This document shows positions 26,670 to 34,595 of a stretch of 64,000 nt of DNA, in pieces; the first letter of the stretch is position 1; each line of letters opens with the position of its first letter. The position numbers and the translations under genes are program-made. The stretch is from Azospirillum canadense (GTDB taxonomy: Bacteria; Pseudomonadota; Alphaproteobacteria; Azospirillales; Azospirillaceae). The notes beneath the pieces are model-generated. The model did not search any database. It saw only the letters and a program-made list of their open reading frames with translations, and was not told the DNA's origin. The stretch covers positions 1,292,501-1,356,500 of the forward strand of contig NZ_JAOQNG010000010.1 in the NCBI RefSeq assembly GCF_025961225.1, given 5' to 3'.

Positions 26670-28190
26670 ATGCTGATCGGGCTTCGTACGCTGGCCGGCG
26701 CCGCCGCACTCGCCGGCGCCCTGCTGCTTCCAGCGACGGGCATGGCGCAGAATGGCACGCTGACGTTCCTGCACATCAACGACATCTACGAAATTTCGCC
26801 CATCAAGGGTCAGGGCGGCTTCGCGCCTCTGATGACGCTGCTGAAGCAGGCGCGCCAGCGCGACGCCAACGCGGTGACCACGGTCGGCGGCGATTTCCTG
26901 TCCCCCTCCCTGCTGTCGGGAACGACGCGCGGTGACCAGATGATCGCGCTGTTCAACGCCATTGGCGTGGACGCGGTGACTTTCGGCAACCACGAATTCG
27001 ACTTCGGCGACGACGTGCTGAAGACCCGAATCTCCGAATCGAAGTTTCCCTGGATCGGCACCAACGTGCTGTCCAAGGCGGACGGCAAGCCCTACGGCGG
27101 CGCCGTCGCCACCTGGACCAAAACGGTCGGCGACATCAAGGTTGGTTTCCTCGGCGTCATCACGCCGGAGACCGCGCACCTGTCCAGCGCCGGCCCGGAG
27201 ATCCGCTTCGACAATGTAAAGGAAACCGCTGCGGCGGCGGTGAAGGCCCTGCGGGACGGCGGCGCCAACGTCGTCGTGGCGCTCACCCACCTGACCATCG
27301 CGGAGGACCGGGATCTGGCCACCACGGTCAAGGGCATCGACCTCGTGCTGGGCGGCCACGACCACGACGCGATCAGCGTCTACGAGGGCTCCACCCTGAT
27401 CCTGAAGGCCGGCCACGACGGGCAGTATCTGGGCGTCGTCGAGTTGGCGGTCAGCACGAAAGCGGGCGAAAAGGGGCCGACGACGACCGTCCTGCCGACC
27501 GAATGGCGCTTCACCACCACCGCCGGCGTGACGCCGGACGCGGAGGTGGCGACGCTGGTCCGGAAATACACGGACAACCTCGACACCACGCTGGCCGCCG
27601 TCATCGGCACGACGGAGACGGAGCTGGACAGCCGCAAGGACGTCGTCCGCACGCGGGAGGCCAGCATGGGCAACCTGATCGCCGACGCCCTGCGCGAGGG
27701 GCTGAAGGCCGACGTCGCCATCACCAACGGCGGCGGCATCCGCGCCGACGCTCTGCACCCCGCCGGGTCGAAAATCACCCGCAAGGACATCTTCGCGGAG
27801 CTTCCCTTCGGCAACGTCGGCGTGCTGACCGAGCTGAAGGGGATCGACCTGATGGCCGCGCTGGAACACGGCGTGTCCAAGGTGGAGGACAAGGCCGGCC
27901 GCTTCCCGCAGGTGTCGGGCGTCACCTTCACCTACGACCCGAAACTGCCCTCCGGCACCCGCGTGACCGAGGCCAAGGTGGGCGGCAAGCCGCTCGACCC
28001 CGCCGCCGTCTATCGCGTGGCGACCAACGACTACATGCTGAAGGGCGGCGACGGATACGGCGCGCTGACCCGCGGCAAGGTGGTGGTGGATCCCTCCGGC
28101 GCCGTGCTGATGGCGACCATCGTCATGGACTATGTCGAGGCGAAGAAGACCGTGGCGCCCAAGGTCGAGGGGCGCATTGTCGCAAAATAA
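26670..28190 (+). CDS. Periplasmic 5'-nucleotidase / metallophosphoesterase
   Basis: A 506-residue secreted enzyme. The start at 26670 follows CCAGGAG and opens a signal peptide ending at GMAQ (residues 1-27). The metallophosphoesterase domain has FLHINDIYE (Asp38; the usual DxH His is replaced by Tyr40), GGDFLSPS, GNHEFDFG and LGGHDHD. The C-terminal 5'-nucleotidase domain has ITNGGGIRAD and ATNDYMLKGGDGYG. It should hydrolyse nucleotides or UDP-sugars in the periplasm for phosphate and nucleoside salvage. The frame is open far upstream, but that part is repeat DNA and antisense to another gene. Confidence 0.9.
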   Translation: MLIGLRTLAGAAALAGALLLPATGMAQNGTLTFLHINDIYEISPIKGQGGFAPLMTLLKQARQRDANAVTTVGGDFLSPSLLSGTTRGDQMIALFNAIGVDAVTFGNHEFDFGDDVLKTRISESKFPWIGTNVLSKADGKPYGGAVATWTKTVGDIKVGFLGVITPETAHLSSAGPEIRFDNVKETAAAAVKALRDGGANVVVALTHLTIAEDRDLATTVKGIDLVLGGHDHDAISVYEGSTLILKAGHDGQYLGVVELAVSTKAGEKGPTTTVLPTEWRFTTTAGVTPDAEVATLVRKYTDNLDTTLAAVIGTTETELDSRKDVVRTREASMGNLIADALREGLKADVAITNGGGIRADALHPAGSKITRKDIFAELPFGNVGVLTELKGIDLMAALEHGVSKVEDKAGRFPQVSGVTFTYDPKLPSGTRVTEAKVGGKPLDPAAVYRVATNDYMLKGGDGYGALTRGKVVVDPSGAVLMATIVMDYVEAKKTVAPKVEGRIVAK

Positions 28191-28213
28191 AGGGCCAAGT
28201 AAGAACATTGGCA

Positions 28214-28248
28214 AAAAAGACGCCCCCGGTCCGCTGAGGACCGGGGGC
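28214..28248 (-). terminator. Intrinsic terminator of the phasin gene
   Basis: On the minus strand the perfect 11-bp stem GCCCCCGGTCC / GGACCGGGGGC (28222-28248) is followed by a T-rich run (TCTTTTTT), 28 bases past the phasin stop. It may also slow transcripts leaving the 5'-nucleotidase gene from the other side. Confidence 0.8.
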
Positions 28249-28276
28249 GCAAGGCCAGGATGGATCGTTGGGGGCG

Positions 28277-28885
28277 TTAGGCGCCGTGGCGGACATGCCG
28301 CGCGGCACCCTCCGCCCGGGCGTTCAGCCGGCGCACCGCGTCGTTGGCGGTCCGCGCCGAAAGCTCGGAAACCTTGACGCTGCGGTTCAGCAGCAGCGCC
28401 ATCTCGTCCTTGATCATGTCGCTCTGCGCGGCATAGAGGTCCTGGACCGACCGGCTGCGCATCATCGTGTTGACGCCCTCGACGTTGCGGGCCATCGCCT
28501 CCTGCGCGAAGCTCATCCATTCGCGCATGATCGACTGCATGCCTTCCATCAGAACGCCGCCGCACTGGGCCATGACGTCCATGTTCTCGCGCGCCTGCTG
28601 GGCGACTTCGCCCTGGGCCTCGGCGGAAAAGCCCATCAGCCTGTTGAATTGCTCGGCGTTCTGGCCGGCCATCTGGGTGGCCTTGCCCATCATGTCCCGC
28701 GCGGCGTTGGCGCCGGTGTCGGCCATGCGGCGGCCGGCCTCGGTTCCTTCATCCGCGATCGAGCGGGCCGCGTCGGCGGCGCGCCGGGTCGTGGACTCAC
28801 CCATGCGGGCTGCTTCTTCGGCCGCGGACCGGGCCCGGGCGGCGGTATCACGGGTTACCGTCTGCGCGTCCTTGTCTGATGCCAT
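28277..28885 (-). CDS. Phasin-family protein
   Basis: A 202-residue helical protein. The start at 28885 (MASDKDAQTVTRDTAARA) is chosen for the preceding AGGAGCGAGGG; longer in-frame starts reach 28987. The N-terminal half is an Ala/Arg-rich amphipathic region. The phasin core begins near QNAEQFNRLMGFSAEAQG and continues through WMSFAQEAMARNVEGVNTMM. Phasins coat polyhydroxyalkanoate granules and control their size and number, which fits a PHB-storing organism. Monocistronic, with its own terminator. Confidence 0.85.
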   Translation of the reverse strand: MASDKDAQTVTRDTAARARSAAEEAARMGESTTRRAADAARSIADEGTEAGRRMADTGANAARDMMGKATQMAGQNAEQFNRLMGFSAEAQGEVAQQARENMDVMAQCGGVLMEGMQSIMREWMSFAQEAMARNVEGVNTMMRSRSVQDLYAAQSDMIKDEMALLLNRSVKVSELSARTANDAVRRLNARAEGAARHVRHGA

Positions 28886-29263
28886 ATCCCTCGCTCCTGA
28901 TTTCATTTCGTCCGAACCGGACGCTTCCTCCATGTTTATGTTTGCGGCTTTGTCTTTATGCGTTCGTTTTTGTGCACCGCGACACAATGAACAGCCCTAT
29001 ATCACGCCAAGCAACGACCGATCCACAACTCTAAAAACTACCCCCATACACTTTATTGCAGGGGATGGAGTTTTTGAGAGACAAAAGACTGTGACGAAAA
29101 TTGCAGCGTTTTTTATTTAACGCCGGGGCGTCGCGGTGAAGATGCGGCGGCGTTTCGCGGGGGGCTGCGGGTCGGGTCCGCGCATCCTAAATAAAGGGGC
29201 AACAACAAGCGGCCGGTGCGATGCGCGGGCGTGCGCGCCCCGGCCATGACCGCGGAGGTTGCG
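28886..29263. other. Divergent AT-richer intergenic region between phasin and ald
   Basis: About 380 bases, clearly less GC-rich than its surroundings between 28930 and 29130. It must hold divergent promoters for the phasin and alanine dehydrogenase genes. GATATA on the minus strand near 29000 resembles a -10 element, but no strong -35 partner is evident. No gene was found. Confidence 0.4.
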
Positions 29264-30382
29264 ATGCTCATCGGAGTGCCGACGGAGATCAAGAACCACG
29301 AATACCGTGTCGGGCTGACCCCGGCCTCGGTGCGCGAATTGACGCACCATGGCCATTCCGTGCTGGTGCAGGCGGGCGCCGGCACCGTCATCGGGCTCGA
29401 GGACGAGCAGTACGCCGCGGCGGGCGCCGAGATCGCGGCCGACGCTGCGACCATCTTCGCCCGCGCCGATATGATCGTGAAGGTGAAGGAGCCGCAGCCC
29501 CAGGAATGCCGCCTGCTGCGGCCCGGTCAGATCCTGTTCACCTACCTGCATCTGGCCCCCGACCCCAAGCAGACCGCGCTGCTGGCGGAGTCCGGCGCCA
29601 CCGCCATCGCCTACGAGACGGTGACCGACGCGCGCGGCGGCCTTCCCCTTCTGGCGCCGATGAGCGAGGTTGCGGGCCGCATGTCGGTCCAGGCCGGTGC
29701 CCATTGCCTGGAAAAGGCCCAGGGCGGGCGCGGCGTGCTGCTGGGCGGCGTGCCGGGCGTGCCAGCGGCGAAGGTGGTGGTGCTGGGCGGCGGCGTGGTG
29801 GGCACCAACGCGGCCCGCATGGCCATGGGGCTGGAGGCCAAGGTCGTCGTCATCGACAAGTCGCTGTCCCGACTGAAGGAGCTGGACCTGCAGTTCGGCG
29901 CGAAGCTCCAGACGCTCTATTCCACCGTGGACACCATCGAGGAGCATGTGCTGGACGCCGACCTCGTCATCGGGGCGGTGCTGCTGCCGGGCGCGGCGGC
30001 ACCGAAGCTGGTCACCGCCGATATGGTGTCGCGGATGAAGCGCGGCGCCGTGGTGGTGGACGTCGCCATCGACCAGGGCGGCTGCTTCGAGACCTCCCAC
30101 CCGACCACCCACGCGGAGCCGACCTACCTGGTCGACGGAGTGGTGCACTACTGCGTCGCCAACATGCCCGGCGGCGTGGCCCGCACCTCCACCTTCGCGC
30201 TGAACAACGCCACCCTGCCCTTCGTGCTCGACCTCGCCGACCGTGGCCACCGCGCGGCGCTGGCCCGCGACCCGCACCTGCGCAACGGGCTGAACGTCCA
30301 CGCCGGCGCTGTCACCTGCAAGGCGGTGGCGGAAGCGCAGAACCTGGCCTACACGCCGGCCGAGGAAGCGTTGGGGCTGTAA
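29264..30382 (+). CDS. ald: Alanine dehydrogenase
   Basis: A 372-residue enzyme interconverting L-alanine and pyruvate plus ammonia with NAD. The start at 29264 is set by GGAGG six bases upstream and by the family N-terminus MLIGVPTEIKNHEYRVGLTP. Arg15, Lys75 and His96 are at the positions of the known substrate-binding and catalytic residues, and the NAD fold GGGVVG is at 175-180. Length equals typical Ald proteins. Reaction direction depends on conditions: alanine catabolism or ammonium assimilation. It is followed by a tRNA cluster on the opposite strand. Confidence 0.96.
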   Translation: MLIGVPTEIKNHEYRVGLTPASVRELTHHGHSVLVQAGAGTVIGLEDEQYAAAGAEIAADAATIFARADMIVKVKEPQPQECRLLRPGQILFTYLHLAPDPKQTALLAESGATAIAYETVTDARGGLPLLAPMSEVAGRMSVQAGAHCLEKAQGGRGVLLGGVPGVPAAKVVVLGGGVVGTNAARMAMGLEAKVVVIDKSLSRLKELDLQFGAKLQTLYSTVDTIEEHVLDADLVIGAVLLPGAAAPKLVTADMVSRMKRGAVVVDVAIDQGGCFETSHPTTHAEPTYLVDGVVHYCVANMPGGVARTSTFALNNATLPFVLDLADRGHRAALARDPHLRNGLNVHAGAVTCKAVAEAQNLAYTPAEEALGL

Positions 30383-30430
30383 TGGGAGGCCGTAAAGGGG
30401 GATGTCGCAACGCCCGAAACGCGGGCAAAG

Positions 30431-30451
30431 AAAAAGGGGCCGAAAGGCCCC
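30431..30451 (-). terminator. Intrinsic terminator of the tRNA cluster
   Basis: On the minus strand GGGGCC-TTTC-GGCCCC is followed by TTTTTCTTT, 19 bases past the 3' end of the last tRNA. This is a typical rho-independent terminator. Confidence 0.85.
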
Positions 30452-30469
30452 TGATTTCTTCATCGGAGA

Positions 30470-30556
30470 TGGTGCGGTCGAGAAGACTCGAACTTCCACA
30501 GCATTTCTGCCACAGCGACCTCAACGCTGCGCGTCTACCAATTCCGCCACGACCGC
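30470..30556 (-). tRNA. tRNA-Leu (anticodon GAG)
   Basis: An 87-nt class II tRNA including encoded CCA. The acceptor stem pairs GCGGTCG with CGACCGC, the D region is TGGCGGAATTGGTAGACGCG, and the anticodon stem-loop is CAGCG-TTGAGGT-CGCTG, giving GAG. A long variable arm and the GTTCGAGTC T-loop are present. Last gene of a three-tRNA transcript. Confidence 0.95.
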
Positions 30557-30598
30557 ATCGCCGACCCCATAAGAGGGTCAAAACATCTTGGAGAGAGA

Positions 30599-30674
<76 letters not shown>

Positions 30675-30718
30675 ACTGTATCTCTCACTCGACACCGAGG
30701 TGCCCAACACCGGAGTGT

Positions 30719-30805
30719 TGGTGCGCTTGGAGGGAGTCGAACCCCCACGGCCTTTCAGCCACTAGGACCTGAACCTAGCGCGTCTACCAGTTCCGCCACA
30801 AGCGC
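30719..30805 (-). tRNA. tRNA-Leu (anticodon CAG)
   Basis: An 87-nt class II tRNA with encoded CCA. The acceptor strands are GCGCTTG and CAAGCGC, the anticodon stem-loop CTAGG-TTCAGGT-CCTAG reads CAG, and the variable arm is long. First gene of the cluster, 48 bases downstream of the -10 element. Confidence 0.96.
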
Positions 30806-31102
30806 GTTTCTTCAACCTCGACCCGCGTCCCTTGGGGTGACGCGGGAGCGCTCGTATAGCCGGCCCGCTGGCGGCGCTCAAGAGAAATTTTTCGCGAATG
30901 GCATTTTCTTCCTCCGGAGGATCACGGTCGCTCCAAAAAGGAGGAGGTGCCGGAGTTCCCGGAGATCCGTCGTCCAACCCGCTGCGTATGTCCGCGCGCC
31001 GGAGTCCGCATGCGGAGGGACCATTCGACGCAGCCCCGGCCCGTGGCGAATGTCCGGAAAAAGGATGTACAATGGACGACAGGCACGAGAGGGAATGCGG
31101 TC
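30806..31102. other. Intergenic region upstream of the tRNA cluster
   Basis: About 300 bases. Apart from the tRNA promoter, it holds several overlapping frames on both strands with no protein-like features. No gene is supported. Confidence 0.4.
30853..30881 (-). promoter_or_regulatory. Promoter of the tRNA cluster
   Basis: On the minus strand TTGAGC (30881-30876) and TATACG (30858-30853) are spaced by exactly 17 bases and lie just upstream of the first tRNA. This is a close match to a housekeeping sigma-70 promoter. Confidence 0.7.
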
Positions 31103-31285
31103 ATGGTTGAGCCGCCGACGGAAGAACAGCTTCGTCAACTTCGTCGCGTCGTGAAGCAGGCGCAGGCCCTTGGGGTCGCCAGCGTCGGCGGGGTGCGCAC
31201 GGACACGCTGGCTTGGCTTATGGAGCGGGCCGGCCTGCTGGAGCCCACGGCCCCGCCGGACCGCGGGGCGACATCGAGCGAATGA
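31103..31285 (+). CDS. Small unknown protein (60 aa)
   Basis: A 60-residue cytoplasmic protein starting MVEPPTEEQLRQLRRVVKQA, with an amphipathic helix, the turn GVASVGGVRTDT and a second helix LAWLMERAGLLE. GAGGG lies about nine bases before the ATG. The layout resembles a small DNA-binding or adaptor helix pair, but no family was recognised. The frame is open upstream to 30947 without better starts. Confidence 0.5.
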   Translation: MVEPPTEEQLRQLRRVVKQAQALGVASVGGVRTDTLAWLMERAGLLEPTAPPDRGATSSE

Positions 31286-31378
31286 TCCCATCCCAGGGGA
31301 GAAGCGGCGCCCGCCTTTGGTGCACCCCGAACGCGCCGACGCCCTAGCCTTTCCCACTTTCGCGCGGGGGAGCGGACC

Positions 31379-31468
31379 TTGCTACTCTGTCCTTGCCCTT
31401 AAAGGCGTGTGCCTCCCTGTTTAGAACCTCGCCGCCCGCCGTCCTCAACCGACGGCGGGCGTTTTCTT
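31379..31468 (+). ncRNA. Candidate small RNA with exposed anti-Shine-Dalgarno sequence
   Basis: Between two small genes a stretch containing CCTTAAAGGCGTGTGCCTCC and CTGTTTAGAACCTC leads into a strong intrinsic terminator (31433-31468). The CCTCCC motif in a probably unpaired region resembles alphaproteobacterial trans-acting sRNAs that base-pair with ribosome-binding sites. The terminator could instead belong to a longer transcript from 31103. The 5' end is a guess. Confidence 0.35.
31433..31468 (+). terminator. Strong intrinsic terminator
   Basis: CGCCCGCCGTC (31433-31443) pairs perfectly with GACGGCGGGCG (31451-31461) across a seven-base loop and is followed by TTTTCTT. It ends a plus-strand transcript, either the 60-residue gene or a small RNA. 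Confidence 0.85.
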
Positions 31469-31494
31469 GTGTCCGGGATGGGCCGCAGCCGGGC

Positions 31495-31593
31495 TCAGCC
31501 GGTGCGCGCGGCGCGCTTGCGGCGCAGCTTGGCCTTCCGCTTGCCCTTGCGCTTCTCGGCGCGGGAATCGGTGGCGCGTCGTTGCTGCGGCAT
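31495..31593 (-). CDS. Ultra-basic mini-protein (32 aa)
   Basis: A 32-residue product, MPQQRRATDSRAEKRKGKRK followed by AKLRRKRAARTG, with about half of the residues Lys or Arg and no acidic patch. A textbook ribosome-binding site CAGGAGG lies seven bases before the ATG at 31593. Such short arginine/lysine-rich proteins bind nucleic acid or ribosomes. The frame is open upstream into the LysR gene, but those parts are antiparallel shadows. Existence is supported by the ribosome-binding site; function unknown. Confidence 0.5.
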   Translation of the reverse strand: MPQQRRATDSRAEKRKGKRKAKLRRKRAARTG

Positions 31594-31730
31594 GGCGTGT
31601 CCTCCTGTTTGCGATACGGCCGATGGTGCGGGAAACCAAACAGATGGTTCCCGGTTTGATGGCCGACATCCGCCCATTCGATCAGGGCCGGCGCGGCGGC
31701 GACCGGCCGGGAGATAACAGGCGCAAACCG

Positions 31731-32687
31731 TTACGACGCCGGGCCGGGAACGATCGCCTGGGCGTAGTGCCGCAGCGCGCGCAGGAACTCCACGGCAACC
31801 GCGCTGGGCAACTCCCCCTTGCGCGTCAGTATGCCGAAGCCGGTCAGGTTCTTGCCAATGACCAGGGCCAGGCGCCCCAGCAGCCCGGCCCGCAGATGGT
31901 CGCGCACCACCGATTCCGGAAGCACCGCCACCGCGTCGCTGGTCTGCAACAGCTGGAGCGTGGCAAAGATGGAGCTGGCCTCCACCAGGTTCGCCGGGGT
32001 CGCCATGCGGGCCTGGGCGAATTCCTGCTCCAGCAACTGGCGGGCCGGGCTGGTCAGCGGCTGCACCACCCAGGGCAGCTCCGCGAGGTCGCGCAGTTCC
32101 AGCGTCGGCATGCCCGCCAGCGGGTGGCCGGCACGGGCGACGACGTAGAGCGTCTCGTTGGCCAGCGGCTCGAAGTCGAACTCGTTGTGCTGGAGCGGCC
32201 CGGCGAAGCGCCCGACCGCGAGGTCGATCTTGCGCTCCGCCAGCAGGTCCAGGATCTCGTCGCTGGTCTCCCCCAGCAGCCGGACGACCAGCAGGGGCCG
32301 CTTCGCCTTCAGGTCGGCCACCGCCCGCGCCACGAGGTCCGGCGCCGCCCCCATGATGGCGCCCACCACCAGCTGCCCGTAGCCGCCGCGCCGTTTGTCG
32401 TCCAGATCCTCGGCGAAGCGGTCGAAGTCGGCGAGCAGCCGCACGGCGAAGCGCACCACCTCCCGCCCCAGCTCGGTCGGCTGCATGCCGCGGGGCAACC
32501 GTTCGAACAGCGGGAAGCCGAACACCAGTTCCACATCGTGCAGCATCTTGGTCGCCGTCGGCTGCGTCACGTTGATCGCTGCCGCCGCCCGGTGGAGGTT
32601 CCGCTGCTCCCCCAGGGCGGCGACCAGCGCCAGCTGCTTCAGGCGCAGGCGGTTCATCAGCGTGGGCAGCAGGGGGGCCGGGCGCAT
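31731..32687 (-). CDS. LysR-family transcriptional regulator
   Basis: A 318-residue regulator. The winged helix-turn-helix is at about 15-75 (LKQLALVAALGEQRNLHRAA, then NVTQPTATKMLHDVE). A periplasmic-binding-like effector domain follows (LVVGAIMGAAPDLVARAV onward), of the GbpR-like branch. It diverges from the rhamnonate genes, and the 126-base gap between the starts should hold its binding sites. It is the likely regulator of that operon with a sugar-acid effector; this is inferred from position. Confidence 0.9.
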   Translation of the reverse strand: MRPAPLLPTLMNRLRLKQLALVAALGEQRNLHRAAAAINVTQPTATKMLHDVELVFGFPLFERLPRGMQPTELGREVVRFAVRLLADFDRFAEDLDDKRRGGYGQLVVGAIMGAAPDLVARAVADLKAKRPLLVVRLLGETSDEILDLLAERKIDLAVGRFAGPLQHNEFDFEPLANETLYVVARAGHPLAGMPTLELRDLAELPWVVQPLTSPARQLLEQEFAQARMATPANLVEASSIFATLQLLQTSDAVAVLPESVVRDHLRAGLLGRLALVIGKNLTGFGILTRKGELPSAVAVEFLRALRHYAQAIVPGPAS

Positions 32688-32813
32688 GGGTCCTCACCGT
32701 TTGGCTATCGATAGAAAAACTCGATCGATCTGCGACGACATTCGATTGGATCGGCATCACAGCTTTGTCTTACGCTGCCAACAATCAGTCAACGAACAAT
32801 AGGGAAAACCACC
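32688..32813. promoter_or_regulatory. LysR-rhamnonate operon divergent control region
   Basis: The 126-base gap contains the palindrome CTATCGATAG (32705-32714) and further ATCGAT-type half-sites (GATCGATC near 32722). These are plausible LysR-type operator elements. AGGGAAAACC before 32814 is the ribosome-binding region of the first operon gene. Confidence 0.45.
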
Positions 32814-33656
32814 ATGAAGCTGCTGCGCGTCGGCCAGCCCGGCCGGGAGACGCCGGCCCTACTCGACAGCCAGGGGCGCCTGCGCGACCTGTCCCGGCAG
32901 GTGCCGGACATCACCGGCGCCACGCTGCAACCGGAGACGCTGGACCGGCTGCGTCGGCTCGACCCGGCGTCGCTGCCGGAAATCTCCGGCACCCCGCGCA
33001 TCGGCGCCTGCGTCGGCGCGGTGGGCAAGATGGTCTGCGTCGGCCTGAACTATTCCGACCACGCCGCGGAGTCCGGCATGGCCGTTCCGACCGAGCCGGT
33101 GCTGTTCCTGAAGCCCTCCAGCTCCATCTGCGGCCCCTTCGACGACGTGGAGATCCCGCGCGGTGCAGAGAAGACCGACTGGGAGGTCGAACTGGCCGTG
33201 GTGATCGGCAAGGCGGCCAAGTACGTGCCCGAGGAGCGCGCGCTGGAGCATGTCGCCGGCTACTGCATCGTCAACGATGTGTCCGAACGCGCCTTCCAGC
33301 TGGAGCGCGGCGGCACCTGGGACAAGGGCAAGGGCCACGATACCTTCGCCCCGACCGGCCCCTGGCTGGTCACCGCCGACGAGGTCGAGGACCCGCAGAA
33401 CCTCGACATGTGGCTGGACGTGGACGGCAAGCGGTTCCAGGACGGCAGCACCCGGACCATGATCTTCGGCGTCGCCCATCTGGTCAGCTACATCAGCCGC
33501 TTCATGAGCCTACAGCCGGGCGACATCATCTCCACCGGCACTCCGCCCGGCGTCGGGCTCGGCCAGAAGCCGCCGGTCTACCTGCGCGCCGGCCAAACCA
33601 TGCGGCTGGGCATCCAGGGACTTGGCGAGCAGCAGCAGCGCACCGTCGAGGTGTAG
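32814..33656 (+). CDS. FAH-family hydrolase, probable 2,4-diketo-3-deoxy-L-rhamnonate hydrolase
   Basis: A 280-residue enzyme of the fumarylacetoacetate hydrolase family. Conserved parts are KMVCVGLNYSDHAAESGM, EPVLFLKPSSSICGPFDD, metal ligands Glu124 and Glu126 (DWEVELAVVIGK) and Asp155 in YCIVNDVSERAFQ. In the non-phosphorylative L-rhamnose pathway an FAH-type hydrolase cleaves 2,4-diketo-3-deoxyrhamnonate to pyruvate and L-lactate. The neighbouring dehydratase and dehydrogenase support that role. The same subfamily includes L-fuconate pathway hydrolases and enzymes annotated as ureidoglycolate lyases. Confidence 0.88.
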   Translation: MKLLRVGQPGRETPALLDSQGRLRDLSRQVPDITGATLQPETLDRLRRLDPASLPEISGTPRIGACVGAVGKMVCVGLNYSDHAAESGMAVPTEPVLFLKPSSSICGPFDDVEIPRGAEKTDWEVELAVVIGKAAKYVPEERALEHVAGYCIVNDVSERAFQLERGGTWDKGKGHDTFAPTGPWLVTADEVEDPQNLDMWLDVDGKRFQDGSTRTMIFGVAHLVSYISRFMSLQPGDIISTGTPPGVGLGQKPPVYLRAGQTMRLGIQGLGEQQQRTVEV

Positions 33657-33661
33657 CAACA

Positions 33662-33751
33662 GTCCCCTCTCCCCTCCGCTCACGCGCAAACGACGTTTGC
33701 GCTGACGCGACAGGCGGACTTTCGGTCCGCCGAAAGCGGGGAGAGGGGAAA
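33662..33751. repeat. Compound intergenic repeat, module in orientation B
   Basis: Outer arms CCCCTCTCCCC and GGGGAGAGGGG form a long hairpin. Between them is the two-hairpin module: CGCAAACGACGTTTGCG, then TGACGCGACAGGCGGAC-TTTC-GTCCGCC. The module has the same order as in the copy at 42314 and the opposite orientation to the copy at 25594. Confidence 0.75.
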
Positions 33752-33776
33752 AAAGGAATTGCAGGGAGTGAGAACC

Positions 33777-34529
33777 ATGAACCGTCTCGATCTCAACGGC
33801 CGGGTGGCCGTCATCACCGGGGGTGCGCGCGGCATCGGCTACGCGGCGGCGGAGCGCATGCTGCGCTCGGGTGCCGCGGTGTGCCTGTGGGACGTGGACG
33901 CCGGCAAGCTGGAGGAGGCGCGGGAGCGCCTGTCGGCGCTCGGCGACGTGGCCGGCGCGGTGGTGGAGCTGACCGACGAGCGCTCCGTCGCCGACGCCGT
34001 CGCCGCGACGCTGGCGCGCTTCGACCGCATCGACATCCTGGTCAACAACGCCGGCATCACCGGCGGCAACGGCCCGACCTGGGAACTGGACCCCGCGGTC
34101 TGGCGCCGCGTCGTCGACGTGAACCTCGTCGGCCCCTACCTGACCTGCCGGGCGGTCGTGCCGCACATGATCCAGCGCGGCTATGGGCGCATCGTCAACG
34201 TCGCCTCCATCGCCGGCAAGGAGGGCAACCCCAACGCCTCCCACTACAGCGCGTCGAAGGCCGGGCTGATCGCCCTGACCAAGTCGCTGGGCAAGGAACT
34301 TGCGACCAAGGGCGTGCTGGTGAACTGCATCACCCCGGCCGCCGCGAAGACCGACATCTTCGCCCAGATGAAGCAGGAGCACATCGACTACATGCTGTCG
34401 AAGATCCCGATGAACCGCTTCGTCCAGGTGGAGGAGGTGGCCGCGATCATCGGCTGGCTGGCGACGGAGGACTGCTCCTTCACGACCGGCGCCGTCTTCG
34501 ACATCTCCGGCGGCCGCGCCGTGTACTAA
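33777..34529 (+). CDS. SDR dehydrogenase, probable L-2-keto-3-deoxyrhamnonate 4-dehydrogenase
   Basis: A 250-residue short-chain dehydrogenase. The cofactor motif TGGARGIG is at 14-21, NNAG at 90-93, and the catalytic Ser144, Tyr157 and Lys161 are in place (NVASIAGKEG, SHYSASKAG). The ATG at 33777 follows GGGAG; a TTG at 33759 is an alternative. By context it oxidises 2-keto-3-deoxy-L-rhamnonate at C4, the step between the dehydratase and the FAH hydrolase. Sequence alone allows other sugar or acyl substrates. Confidence 0.88.
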   Translation: MNRLDLNGRVAVITGGARGIGYAAAERMLRSGAAVCLWDVDAGKLEEARERLSALGDVAGAVVELTDERSVADAVAATLARFDRIDILVNNAGITGGNGPTWELDPAVWRRVVDVNLVGPYLTCRAVVPHMIQRGYGRIVNVASIAGKEGNPNASHYSASKAGLIALTKSLGKELATKGVLVNCITPAAAKTDIFAQMKQEHIDYMLSKIPMNRFVQVEEVAAIIGWLATEDCSFTTGAVFDISGGRAVY

Positions 34530-34595
34530 GCGCCCGCACCCCGGCCGGGCGCACAAGAACAACAAGCGCCCCGCCCTCCCTTGAGGAAACGCACG

